This document shows, in pieces, positions 1-6,927 of a stretch of DNA of 11,182 nt; the first letter of the stretch is position 1; each line of letters starts with the position of its first letter. The notes under the pieces are model-generated. The model had not been told where the DNA came from. It saw nothing but the letters and a program-made list of their open reading frames with translations, and searched no databases. Both the position numbers and the translations under genes were made by a program. Source of the DNA: an uncultured Chlorobiota bacterium (GTDB lineage: Bacteria > Bacteroidota > Bacteroidia > Bacteroidales > JAADGE01); the NCBI GenBank assembly GCA_947311125.1, contig CAMZKI010000045.1, forward strand, positions 1 to 11,182, in the 5' to 3' direction.

Positions 1-102
1 CGAAGTAAAATTAGCAGCAATCTATATGGTTATTTATCTTACTAATATTAAATAGGTAAAATGTGTCGGAAGTGAAATTAGTCAATTTTGAAGTATAGAA
101 AC

Positions 103-110
103 TACCTTTG
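103..110 (+). promoter_or_regulatory. Bacteroidota-type -7 promoter box for the exported-protein cluster
   Basis: TACCTTTG is a perfect match to the Bacteroidota -7 consensus TAnnTTTG and lies 32 nt before the ATG at 143, which would give a leader of about 25 nt. The -33 element is weak. A TTTG at 87-90 is too close (12-nt spacer), and the TTAGT at 78-82 is at the right distance but is a poor match. Bases 1-77 show no coding or RNA feature that I recognise. Confidence 0.5.
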
Positions 111-142
111 GTCGCAATAAATAATTAAACAGAAAATAAAAA

Positions 143-1963
143 ATGAAAAAAATAATTATTCCATTATTGATAGTATTAAACATACTTGCTGTTTATCAAT
201 CGAACGCTCAAATTCAAAGAAACCGTGATTTTAAATCAGCCAAAGAACGCGGAACGGATGTTATTGAATACATCAATATAATGGACATCAATTGGGATAA
301 AGCTTTGTTGGCTTATCAGGTGGTATATAAATTGCAAAAAACGATTGATCCGAATACCAAAAAACTAAAAAATCCTTGTAATTGTAATTATAAAGATTGG
401 CAAGATAATCCGTATTCCGGTGTGTACTATGCGGTATATGATTTGAACAAAGGCAAGGAACTCAAACGTTTTTATGTTTTAAAATCGGCTTACGAACCGA
501 AAGATTGTTCAAATATGGATAAAGCCAATGAAAATGCGCTGGCTTTTCTAAATTATACAAAGCCATTGGGATTAAAAATTGTATGGAACCAATTCGTGCC
601 TTTTGTTTTTATGAATCGTGATTTCTCGGATAATTACGGCAAAGTGGATGACTTGAATTTTTCATTCGGCTACAAAAATATGGTTTCCAACGGCACAAAT
701 TATACATCGGGAAGTGTAAAGGTAAACGGAAATGATATTTTTGAAGTCAAACAATTTGAAGAGCAATCAAACGATGGAAAAGGCGATTTTTTGTTTGAAA
801 GAGTGTATGGTAAATACGATAAATATTTGGTTTTGTATGAATATTTTTGGCAAGATGATAAGGGTTCACCCAAACTGCAAGTTGTAGATTTTAGTCCGGT
901 TTTTGATAAAAAGGCATTGAACAATCAAACTTCGGAAGTCAAGCAAAATACCAACGGCATCATTGGTAAGTATCGATATTTAAGTCAAATATTTAGTGAA
1001 AAAGATGAATTTTATCCTGAATTGGTTAAGTATTTTAAAAAAATAAACGGCGAAGTTACTTCCGAAAAACAAATTGCCGAGATTTTCGATTTAAGAAATC
1101 TGTTGTTAAAGTATGCGACTGAAAAAACGGAGGATTTTTATTACGGAAAAGGAGAAAATAGCCCCGTTTTATGGGAAAAAGCAGAAAAAGAACTTATTTC
1201 CGTAGGTTTTATGCCGGTTTACGGCGAAGGAATGTTTTCTTATCTCGATAAAGCCCTAATCTTGAAAGATGCTATAAATAAATATGCATCGGAAGCTTTT
1301 AAGTTAAAATTGTTTTTTGAGGAAGAATATGCCAAAAATTCCGGCGGGGAATATCCTTATTCGGCTTTGGAAGATCAATTTGAAGCTTTTAATTATGCTT
1401 ATAAACTATATTCAAATTACAGCGACACAAAATATTACAAAGAAATAAAAAACGATTTTAGAAGTTTATTGCTTGATTTTGTCGATCTCCATAAAGTAGG
1501 AGAAATGTGTTATGCGGGCAATTTATATTTTGCCGATTATCCTTGGATGGCGGATTGCGATTTACCCCTGAAATTTCAAGAAAAATTTCCTGATAATAAA
1601 TTTACTTTCTTGTTTGAAAAATTACAAAACAATATGTCGGAATTCAATCCGCAATTGTCTGTATATTTGATTGTTGTTGAAGAACTTAATACGCAAATGA
1701 GAAAAGATGAAGGATATATGAATTACGAACAAAGAATTGTCGATGAAAAGCTAAACAAATTATTCAATTATTGGGAAAATGGCATTGATGTAGTGCATTC
1801 AGTTAAAATAACAGATTTAAAAACCGAATATTTGGTGTACAGATTTTATTCCGACAAAAATAAAGCTTTATCGGAGTTGAAAAAAATAAAAAAGTTCATT
1901 CCTTCGGCAAGAATTGTTAAAGCATCTGTTGATGAAAATCAAGATGTTATTATAGCGGAATAA
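143..1963 (+). CDS. Exported protein of unknown function, 606 aa
   Basis: I do not recognise this family. Residues 1-22 form a classic signal peptide: a Lys-Lys start, a hydrophobic core, and a probable signal peptidase I cut after SNA before Gln23. The mature protein should therefore be periplasmic or secreted. It is rich in Tyr, Phe, Lys and Asp and has no further membrane segment. A small Cys cluster (PCNCNYKDW, about residues 78-86) and later single Cys residues could form disulfides. The last ~40 residues (YLVYRFYSDKNKALSEL, then a Lys-rich helix and a short strand) faintly recall a SPOR-like beta-alpha-beta end, but this is too weak to call. The ATG at 143 is chosen because it starts the signal peptide and follows an A-rich stretch. 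It is the first gene behind the promoter at 103-110 and lies 57 nt from the next gene. Confidence 0.8.
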   Translation: MKKIIIPLLIVLNILAVYQSNAQIQRNRDFKSAKERGTDVIEYINIMDINWDKALLAYQVVYKLQKTIDPNTKKLKNPCNCNYKDWQDNPYSGVYYAVYDLNKGKELKRFYVLKSAYEPKDCSNMDKANENALAFLNYTKPLGLKIVWNQFVPFVFMNRDFSDNYGKVDDLNFSFGYKNMVSNGTNYTSGSVKVNGNDIFEVKQFEEQSNDGKGDFLFERVYGKYDKYLVLYEYFWQDDKGSPKLQVVDFSPVFDKKALNNQTSEVKQNTNGIIGKYRYLSQIFSEKDEFYPELVKYFKKINGEVTSEKQIAEIFDLRNLLLKYATEKTEDFYYGKGENSPVLWEKAEKELISVGFMPVYGEGMFSYLDKALILKDAINKYASEAFKLKLFFEEEYAKNSGGEYPYSALEDQFEAFNYAYKLYSNYSDTKYYKEIKNDFRSLLLDFVDLHKVGEMCYAGNLYFADYPWMADCDLPLKFQEKFPDNKFTFLFEKLQNNMSEFNPQLSVYLIVVEELNTQMRKDEGYMNYEQRIVDEKLNKLFNYWENGIDVVHSVKITDLKTEYLVYRFYSDKNKALSELKKIKKFIPSARIVKASVDENQDVIIAE

Positions 1964-2020
1964 ACAAAATGGAAATAAAAAACAGATAACTTATTCGTAA
2001 TTGAAATAACAAATAAAAAA

Positions 2021-3100
2021 ATGAAAAACAAAGTATTCTTAATTTTAGTAACAGTTCTTATATTTTCATGTAAAGAAAACACCGGAACGAAAGAAAATAA
2101 TGGCACAAAAGGAAACAACGGTGTCAACAAATTTGATATAGTCGGCAGTTTGGAAATGTCAAGCGGTCCGCATGATTTAGCAGTCAAAGACAATTATCTG
2201 TTTGCTTGTATAAACGATAAAATAGATGTCATTGATATTTCCGATGTTAGCAAACCGGTGAAAATTTCAACTTTTGATGATTTATTCGAAGGAAATAATT
2301 TTCAAAGTCTATATAGACAGGGGAATGTTTTATATGCAGGATGTACACAAGCTGCCGGTGTGTATGCTTTGGATATTAGCAATCCCAAATCTGTCGAGAT
2401 TTTACATAAAAATTTGAATAAAATAGACGGAAACAAAGTAAAAGCTTACGATTTGTTTGTCGATGATAAGTTTCTTTGGGTATCGGGAAACGGAATGATT
2501 GTAAAATATGATAAAAACACTTTGCAGGCATTGGGTCATTACACGCTGTCAGGAAGCGGCAATACCGGAGAAGGCGTATGGGCAAATGCAACGAATGTTT
2601 TTATGAGCACTATAAACGGGCACGTTTACAGTTTTGATAAAAACAATTTGTCAAAAGGAATTATCGGAGATTTTACCTTTACAAACCAACCCGGGCATAA
2701 ACACTGGGGGCGTTCCGTTGTCGGTAAAGATAACCTGTTATATTGGGCGGATTGGGGCGCAGGATTTGTTACACTGGACATTTCAAATCCCGAAAAACTA
2801 AAACCTGTTGCAATTATTACACAATCGTCTTTTAAACAAGATTTTCCCGATGCCGAAGGAACCAATGTATATGATGTGTTGATTCATAATAAAAACGGAA
2901 AAATTTACTTGGCAAACGGTTGGAGCGGCATAGTAGAAATTGACCCTGCCGATACCGGACACGTTACTTCGTTTAAAGATTATAAATACAAACAATATTA
3001 TTGTATAGAACAATATGATAAATATGTAATTTTAAGCGACATCGTAGGAGGACGTAACAATGAAATGAAAGGAATTGATATTATAAAAATAACGGATTGA
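2021..3100 (+). CDS. LVIVD-repeat beta-propeller lipoprotein
   Basis: The N-terminus has a lipoprotein signal ending in the lipobox LIFSC, so Cys17 should be lipidated and the protein anchored to an envelope membrane. A low-complexity linker (about 18-36) with repeated GTKxNNG units follows. The rest looks like a beta-propeller built of LVIVD-type repeats. The hallmark is 'hydrophobic strand, then hydrophobic-x-D-I-S, then a turn with Pro', seen at about 52-85 (IDVIDISDVSKP), 99-127 (VYALDISNP), 236-265 (FVTLDISNPEKL) and, weaker, 292-315 (GIVEIDPAD). Such proteins are surface or periplasmic and usually lack a known enzymatic role; binding or scaffolding is inference. It stops with TGA, 91 nt before the next exported gene. 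No TAnnTTTG box precedes it, so it probably depends on the promoter at 103. Confidence 0.8.
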   Translation: MKNKVFLILVTVLIFSCKENTGTKENNGTKGNNGVNKFDIVGSLEMSSGPHDLAVKDNYLFACINDKIDVIDISDVSKPVKISTFDDLFEGNNFQSLYRQGNVLYAGCTQAAGVYALDISNPKSVEILHKNLNKIDGNKVKAYDLFVDDKFLWVSGNGMIVKYDKNTLQALGHYTLSGSGNTGEGVWANATNVFMSTINGHVYSFDKNNLSKGIIGDFTFTNQPGHKHWGRSVVGKDNLLYWADWGAGFVTLDISNPEKLKPVAIITQSSFKQDFPDAEGTNVYDVLIHNKNGKIYLANGWSGIVEIDPADTGHVTSFKDYKYKQYYCIEQYDKYVILSDIVGGRNNEMKGIDIIKITD

Positions 3101-3137
3101 GAGGAAGGGAAAAAGGCTTGACGGCAGATGCTAAACG

Positions 3138-3165
3138 CAGTTAAGTTCCGAGTATTCGGAAACTG
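3138..3165 (+). other. Intercistronic stem-loop without a T-tract
   Basis: TTCCGA (3146-3151) and TCGGAA (3156-3161) form a 6-bp stem with a GTAT loop. CAGTT (3138-3142) and AACTG (3161-3165) could extend or compete with it. No U-run follows, so this is not an intrinsic terminator. It could be an RNA-processing or stability element between two cistrons, or chance. Confidence 0.35.
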
Positions 3166-3191
3166 ATGAAATTAAACGATTAAACAAAAAA

Positions 3192-3899
3192 ATGAAAACA
3201 AAACTAATTATTTTATTTCTAACATTATTCAATTTAAGTTTTTCGCAAAATTCTTATAAGTTTTCTGCCAAAGACGATTTAAATTCAGATAAAATAGCAG
3301 ATGAAATTCAGCTAAAATCAGTAGATTATGCAACCACTTTATTTGTAAATAACAAGTCTGTTGCGGTAGAATTTGAGGACGCAGATGTTATCGGTTTTAA
3401 AATAATTGATATTGATAAAACCGATTCTTATAAAGAAATACTTATCGCAGGTGAAGAACCGGGCGGATTGTCGAGGTTTCAAGTTTATTGGTTTGACGGC
3501 AAGCAAATATATTTTATGAATGAACTTCACAATCCGAAATTCAACGGAAACGGATTTGTTTATGATGATACTTGGGAAAGTTTTTGGACCAAAAGAGATA
3601 AATATAAATTGAATAAAAAAACTCGTAAACTCCTAACAGTACCGCAGTTTGCGTATTATGTCGGGGTAAAAGATATTTTGGTAAAAAGTTGGTTTACAAT
3701 TTATTCCGATAAAAATATGACGAAAAAATTGGCAACTTTAAGCAAAAATTCAAAAATAGAAATTTTGCTGTGCGATACACAAAACAGCAATGATGAGAAC
3801 GATTTTATTTATTTGATTAAATCAAAAACCGGTTTAATAGGGTGGGTAACAGCAGAAGTATTACAAAAAAATTGCGAAGGATTTAATTATGCAGGATAG
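3192..3899 (+). CDS. Exported protein with C-terminal SH3-like domain
   Basis: Residues 1-19 are a signal peptide (MKTKL, Leu/Ile/Phe core, FSQ at the likely cleavage site). The N-terminal half contains Asp-rich turns (KDDLNSDKIADEI at about 27-39, DIDKTDSYKEI at about 73-83) that resemble the calcium-loop-like 'DxNxDxxxDE' pattern of FG-GAP/VCBS-type proteins. It may bind metal through them, but no repeat is complete. Residues ~163-226 look like a bacterial SH3 domain: VKSWFTIYSDKN, KLATLSKNSKIEIL and the closing strand GLIGWVTAEVL. SH3-like domains of this kind in exported proteins often contact peptidoglycan; that role here is inference. The terminator is TAG, and the last 11 nt overlap a possible small ORF beginning at 3889. 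Confidence 0.75.
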   Translation: MKTKLIILFLTLFNLSFSQNSYKFSAKDDLNSDKIADEIQLKSVDYATTLFVNNKSVAVEFEDADVIGFKIIDIDKTDSYKEILIAGEEPGGLSRFQVYWFDGKQIYFMNELHNPKFNGNGFVYDDTWESFWTKRDKYKLNKKTRKLLTVPQFAYYVGVKDILVKSWFTIYSDKNMTKKLATLSKNSKIEILLCDTQNSNDENDFIYLIKSKTGLIGWVTAEVLQKNCEGFNYAG

Positions 3900-3993
3900 G
3901 AAAAAAGTTCTTCTTTTTGAAAGGGGGGCAGTGTTGTATAGAGCAGAAACAAAATATACTCCGGATGAAGTAAAACAAATAAATAATTTTTAA
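3889..3993 (+). CDS. Possible small ORF, 34 aa, overlapping the upstream stop
   Basis: An ATG inside the last codons of the SH3-like gene opens a 34-codon frame ending at TAA (3991-3993). The product begins MQDRKKVLLFERG and ends in the amphipathic TPDEVKQINNF. It has no signal peptide or membrane segment and is rich in charged residues. In favour: the 11-nt stop/start overlap suits translational coupling, codon use matches neighbours (GAA, AAA, AAT), and the frame ends just before the terminator at 4003. Against: it is short, its family is unknown to me, and it contains a G6 run that is unusual in this AT-rich DNA. A chance ORF is at least as likely. Confidence 0.3.
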   Translation: MQDRKKVLLFERGAVLYRAETKYTPDEVKQINNF

Positions 3994-4002
3994 CATTAAC
4001 GG

Positions 4003-4033
4003 AAAGAGTAAAATGTATTTTACCGCTTTTTTT
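4003..4033 (+). terminator. Intrinsic terminator ahead of the rplU operon
   Basis: GTAAAA (4008-4013) pairs with TTTTAC (4018-4023) around a TGTA loop, and AAAG (4003-4006) can extend the stem with CTTT across a small internal loop. A run of seven T follows at 4027-4033. It separates the exported-protein cluster from the ribosomal operon. The stem is AU-rich, so it may be leaky. Confidence 0.6.
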
Positions 4034-4050
4034 AAATACTCAAAAAAACA

Positions 4051-4080
4051 TTTGTATTTTAATAAAAATAACTATTTTTG
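4051..4080 (+). promoter_or_regulatory. Promoter of the rplU-rpmA operon (-33/-7 type)
   Basis: TTTG (4051-4054), an 18-nt spacer and TATTTTTG (4073-4080) fit the Bacteroidota primary-sigma promoter pattern (TTTG, about 19-21 nt, TAnnTTTG). Both elements are exact and the spacer is one base short of typical. Transcription would start around 4083-4088, giving a leader of about 80 nt before the rplU ATG. Confidence 0.75.
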
Positions 4081-4082
4081 CA

Positions 4083-4139
4083 GCCCGATTTAAGAATTTA
4101 ACGAGGCATTAAAAGTTCCGTAACAAAAGCGGGCGCCTC
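4083..4139 (+). promoter_or_regulatory. Structured rplU leader, candidate H-type pseudoknot
   Basis: Two perfect 5-bp G/C-rich pairings lie in an otherwise AT-rich leader. GCCCG (4083-4087) pairs with CGGGC (4130-4134), and GAGGC (4103-4107) pairs with GCCTC (4135-4139). The pairings cross, and their 3' strands abut exactly, so they could stack coaxially as an H-type pseudoknot. A simpler alternative is the second stem alone, enclosing CCG/CGG (4118-4120 with 4130-4132). Ribosomal-protein operons are often autoregulated by such leaders, and binding by L21 is the obvious hypothesis. Caveat: the first strand lies at the predicted transcription start, so it may be partly absent from the RNA. Confidence 0.5.
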
Positions 4140-4165
4140 TTAAACACACTAAAAATATTATTAAA

Positions 4166-4813
4166 ATGTATGCAATTGTAGAAATAGCAGGACAACAGTT
4201 CAAAGTTGAAAAAGACCGAAAAATATTTGTCCACAGATTGGCCGAGAAAGAGGGAAGCAACGTAACATTCGACAAAGTTTTATTGATTGATGACGGTAAA
4301 AAAGTTACTGTCGGAACTCCTGTTGTTACGGGAGCAGCGGTAAAAGCAAAAGTGCTTGCCCATATGAAAGGTGATAAAGTTTTAGTATTCAAGAAAAAAA
4401 GAAGAAAAGGATACCAAAAACTTAACGGGCATCGCCAGTATATGTCGCATATTGAAATTGAAGACATTACTTTAGGCGGAAAAACAACAGCCAAAAAAGA
4501 AGAGAAGAAAGAGAAACCGGCAGCAAAAAAAACAGTAACAACAAAAAAAGAAAAACTTGATAATTTAGCTAAAATTGAAGGTATCGGACCAAAAATTGCC
4601 GGAATATTAGTTGAGGCAGGAATTGACTCTTATAAAAAATTGTCTGAGGCAAAAGCTTCTGAAATATCGGAAATTTTAGTTAAAGCCGGCGGAAATGCTT
4701 ATAACAGGTTCGATCCGACAACTTGGCCTGAGCAAGCTAAACTTGCTGCAGAAGGCAAATGGGATGAACTTAAAGAATTACAAGACAAGCTGAACGGCGG
4801 AAAAACTGAATAA
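4166..4813 (+). CDS. rplU: 50S ribosomal protein L21 with C-terminal helix-hairpin-helix extension
   Basis: Residues 1-103 are a complete bL21, opening MYAIVEIAGQQFKV and carrying the family signature KKKRRKGYQKLNGHRQ with MSHIEI after it (about 76-98). L21 binds 23S rRNA and is part of the large ribosomal subunit. Ordinary L21 ends near residue 103-105; here the protein runs to 215. A basic, low-complexity Lys/Ala/Glu linker (about 105-130) leads to a helix-hairpin-helix-like domain (LDNLAKIEGIGPKIAGILVE, about 131-150, with the GIGPKIA hairpin), followed by a second helical segment with TTWPEQAKLAAEGKW. To my knowledge similar tails occur on L21 of other Bacteroidota, so this is probably a lineage trait and not a recent fusion. 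The tail could contact nucleic acid; its role is unknown. First gene of the operon, 22 nt before rpmA. Confidence 0.95.
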   Translation: MYAIVEIAGQQFKVEKDRKIFVHRLAEKEGSNVTFDKVLLIDDGKKVTVGTPVVTGAAVKAKVLAHMKGDKVLVFKKKRRKGYQKLNGHRQYMSHIEIEDITLGGKTTAKKEEKKEKPAAKKTVTTKKEKLDNLAKIEGIGPKIAGILVEAGIDSYKKLSEAKASEISEILVKAGGNAYNRFDPTTWPEQAKLAAEGKWDELKELQDKLNGGKTE

Positions 4814-4835
4814 TAACCTATTTAAATAAAATATT

Positions 4836-5096
4836 ATGGCACATAAGAAGGGAATGGGTAGCTCCCGAAACGGAAGAGATTCGGAAAGCAAAAGGTTAGG
4901 AGTGAAATTATACGGAGGACAAAAAGTTATTGCAGGAAATATTATTGTTCGTCAAAGAGGAACAAGGCATTTTCCCGGTAATAATGTAGGAATGGGAAAA
5001 GACCACACATTATTTGCTTTAACCGACGGAATTGTTAAATTTCAAAAGAAAAGAAATAACAAATCTTACGTTTCTGTTGAACCTGCAGAAAAATAA
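4836..5096 (+). CDS. rpmA: 50S ribosomal protein L27
   Basis: This is a full-length bL27 of 86 aa. It begins MAHKKGMGSSRNGRDS and contains RLGVKLYGGQ (about 21-30), the IIVRQRGTRHFPGNNVG core and the TLFALTDGIVKF strand. L27 sits at the peptidyl transferase centre, where its N-terminal tail reaches the tRNA acceptor ends. There is no cleavable N-terminal extension of the Firmicutes kind: Met-Ala-His-Lys-Lys is encoded directly. The rplU-rpmA order is the usual bacterial arrangement. A strong terminator follows 26 nt after the stop. Confidence 0.97.
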   Translation: MAHKKGMGSSRNGRDSESKRLGVKLYGGQKVIAGNIIVRQRGTRHFPGNNVGMGKDHTLFALTDGIVKFQKKRNNKSYVSVEPAEK

Positions 5097-5122
5097 ATAA
5101 AATTAATTCAAAATGACAAACT

Positions 5123-5161
5123 CCCGTTACTTCGTAATAAATGCGATAACGGGATTTTTTT
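5123..5161 (+). terminator. Intrinsic terminator after rpmA, abutting serS
   Basis: CCCGTTA (5123-5129) and TAACGGG (5147-5153) form a perfect 7-bp stem, with an inner TCG/CGA pairing possible in the loop, followed by seven T (5155-5161). Only 15 nt separate the T-run from the serS ATG, so the hairpin lies within the 5' leader of any serS transcript that starts upstream. Confidence 0.85.
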
Positions 5162-5176
5162 ATTAAAACCGACAAT

Positions 5177-6448
5177 ATGTTGACACTATATCAAATCAGA
5201 AATAATACGGAAGAAATCATTAAAAAACTGTCTGTAAGAAACAAAGATTTTAGTGAACCGGTTTACGAGGCAATTAAAATTGACGATGAAAGACGAGAAA
5301 TAAAAGGGAAGTCAGATTTAATACTTGCCGAATCAAATAAACTTGCAAAAAGTATAGGGCAGTTGTTTAAAGAAGGAAAGCAAGCGGAGGCTAACCAAGC
5401 AAAAGAGAAAGCAATATCTTTAAAAGAGGAAGTAAAAAAGCTTGCACGTAAATTAAATGAAACTGAAAATAAGCTTTTACAGGTTTTATCAGAAATTCCT
5501 AATATCCCGAACGAGCTTGTTCCCGAAGGAAAATCAGATACGGATAATGAAGAGATAAGAAACGGAGGCATAATACCGAAATTAAATAAAAAGGTTCCGC
5601 ACTGGGAATTGGCAGATAAATATGATTTGATAGATTTTGAACTCGGAAATAAAATTACCGGAGCAGGTTTTCCGGTGTATAAAGGTAAAGGAGCAAAATT
5701 GCAACGTGCTTTAATCAATTTTTTCCTTGAAGAAGCTGAAAAAGCAGGATTTACAGAAATAATGCCGCCTTTGGTTATTAATGAGGATTCCGGTTTCGGA
5801 ACCGGACAACTGCCCGATAAAGAAGGACAAATGTATCAAATTACTGAAGATAAACTGTTTTTGATACCTACGGCAGAAGTTCCGTTGACAAACATATATC
5901 GTAACGTAATTTTAAAAGCCGAAGATTTTCCGATAAAGCTAACCGCATACTCTTCATGTTTCAGACGCGAAGCCGGCTCATACGGAAAAGACGTAAGAGG
6001 ATTGAATCGCCTGCACCAATTCGATAAAGTTGAAATTGTCCAAATACAACATCCGGATAAATCTTATGAAACATTAGATGAAATGGTTGCTTATGTTGAA
6101 TTGTTGGTTCAAAAACTTGAATTACCCTACCGTATTGTTCGTCTGTGCGGCGGCGATTTGGGCTTCACATCAGCTCTTACTTACGACTTTGAAGTGTATT
6201 CCGCAGGGCAGGGTAAATGGTTGGAGGTCAGTTCGGTATCAAACTTTGAAAGCTTTCAGGCAAACCGTTTAAAACTTCGTTTTAAAGAAACCGGAGAAAA
6301 ACAGACAAAATTGGCTCATACGCTCAACGGCAGTGCACTTGCACTTCCTCGTATAGTGGCTGCACTTTTGGAAAATAACTATACCGAAAACGGTATTAAA
6401 ATACCTGAAGTATTACAAAAATTTACTAAATTTGACTTCATTAATTAA
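5177..6448 (+). CDS. serS: Seryl-tRNA synthetase
   Basis: This class II aminoacyl-tRNA synthetase charges tRNA-Ser (and tRNA-Sec where present) with serine in the cytoplasm. At 423 aa it has the normal length. Residues ~30-105 form the long antiparallel coiled-coil arm that grips the tRNA variable arm. The catalytic core carries the serine-site motif TAEVPLT (232-238), motif 2 with FRRE (262-265) and RGLNRLHQFDKVE (274-286), SSVSNF (352-357) and motif 3 LNGSALALPR (383-392) with the ATP-binding Arg392. All expected key residues are present. The ATG at 5177 gives the standard N-terminus MLTLYQIRNN. No clean promoter lies between the rpmA terminator and serS, so transcription is probably by readthrough or from a promoter inside rpmA. 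The interrupted FKBP gene follows after 14 nt. Confidence 0.97.
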   Translation: MLTLYQIRNNTEEIIKKLSVRNKDFSEPVYEAIKIDDERREIKGKSDLILAESNKLAKSIGQLFKEGKQAEANQAKEKAISLKEEVKKLARKLNETENKLLQVLSEIPNIPNELVPEGKSDTDNEEIRNGGIIPKLNKKVPHWELADKYDLIDFELGNKITGAGFPVYKGKGAKLQRALINFFLEEAEKAGFTEIMPPLVINEDSGFGTGQLPDKEGQMYQITEDKLFLIPTAEVPLTNIYRNVILKAEDFPIKLTAYSSCFRREAGSYGKDVRGLNRLHQFDKVEIVQIQHPDKSYETLDEMVAYVELLVQKLELPYRIVRLCGGDLGFTSALTYDFEVYSAGQGKWLEVSSVSNFESFQANRLKLRFKETGEKQTKLAHTLNGSALALPRIVAALLENNYTENGIKIPEVLQKFTKFDFIN

Positions 6449-6462
6449 TTTAAAATATAAAA

Positions 6463-6921
6463 ATGACAAAACTACATAAAGCAGGACTAATATTATTTTT
6501 TTCAGTTTTTTTATTTTCCTGCATAAGCGATTACGAAAAATAACTTGAAACGCTGCAAACGTATATTGAAGAAAATAATATAACGGTAACGCCTAAAACA
6601 AGCGGGCTATACTATATTGAAACTGTTGCGGGAACGGGAATACAGGCACAAGCAGGCAATGTTGTTACGGTGCATTATAAAGGAATGTTCTTAGACGGAG
6701 AGAAATTTGACTCATCTTACGACAGAGGCGAGCCGTTTGAATTTACTCTGGGAGCAGGACAAGTTATAAAAGGTTGGGACGAAGGCATTTCATATATGAA
6801 GGAAGGCGGCAAAGCAACCTTAATTATGCCGAGCAGTTTGGCATACGGTGCATACGGAGCAGGGATTATACCTCCTTACACAAGTTTGATTTTTGAAGTT
6901 GAACTTATTGACGTAAAATAA
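6463..6921 (+). pseudogene. FKBP-type peptidyl-prolyl isomerase lipoprotein, interrupted by in-frame TAA
   Basis: The ATG at 6463 starts a lipoprotein signal (lipobox LFSC, Cys20), then ISDYEK, then TAA at 6541-6543. The same frame continues immediately with LETLQTYIEENNITV and a complete FKBP domain to 6921. The expected active-site residues are all there (codon numbering from 6463): Tyr72, Phe82-Asp83, Phe94, Val101-Ile102, Trp105, Tyr128 and Phe144. Intact homologues are envelope-anchored proline isomerases acting on exported proteins. Because the frame is the same on both sides, the lesion is a single substitution; CAA or another sense codon to TAA is likely. The only common alternative start downstream, GTG at 6670, lies inside the FKBP core (VTVHYKG), so reinitiation there would give a broken fold. 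It is either a real nonsense mutation, a stop read through (UAA followed by C), or a base-call error. Confidence 0.85.
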
Positions 6922-6927
6922 AAAATT

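Noticed and set aside
4090..4494. 134-codon minus-strand ORF antisense to rplU
   Set aside because: It lies across the rplU promoter-proximal coding region and leader, its product resembles no family, and the plus strand is unambiguous L21.
6541..6543. Stop-codon reassignment (TAA as sense)
   Set aside because: rplU, rpmA, serS, the M64 gene and others end at TAA in normal places, and TAG and TGA also serve as stops in this window.
6670..6921. Independent FKBP gene starting at GTG 6670
   Set aside because: The GTG encodes a conserved Val in the FKBP core (VTVHYKG). Starting there would remove the first strands of the fold, and the true upstream part is in frame behind the TAA.
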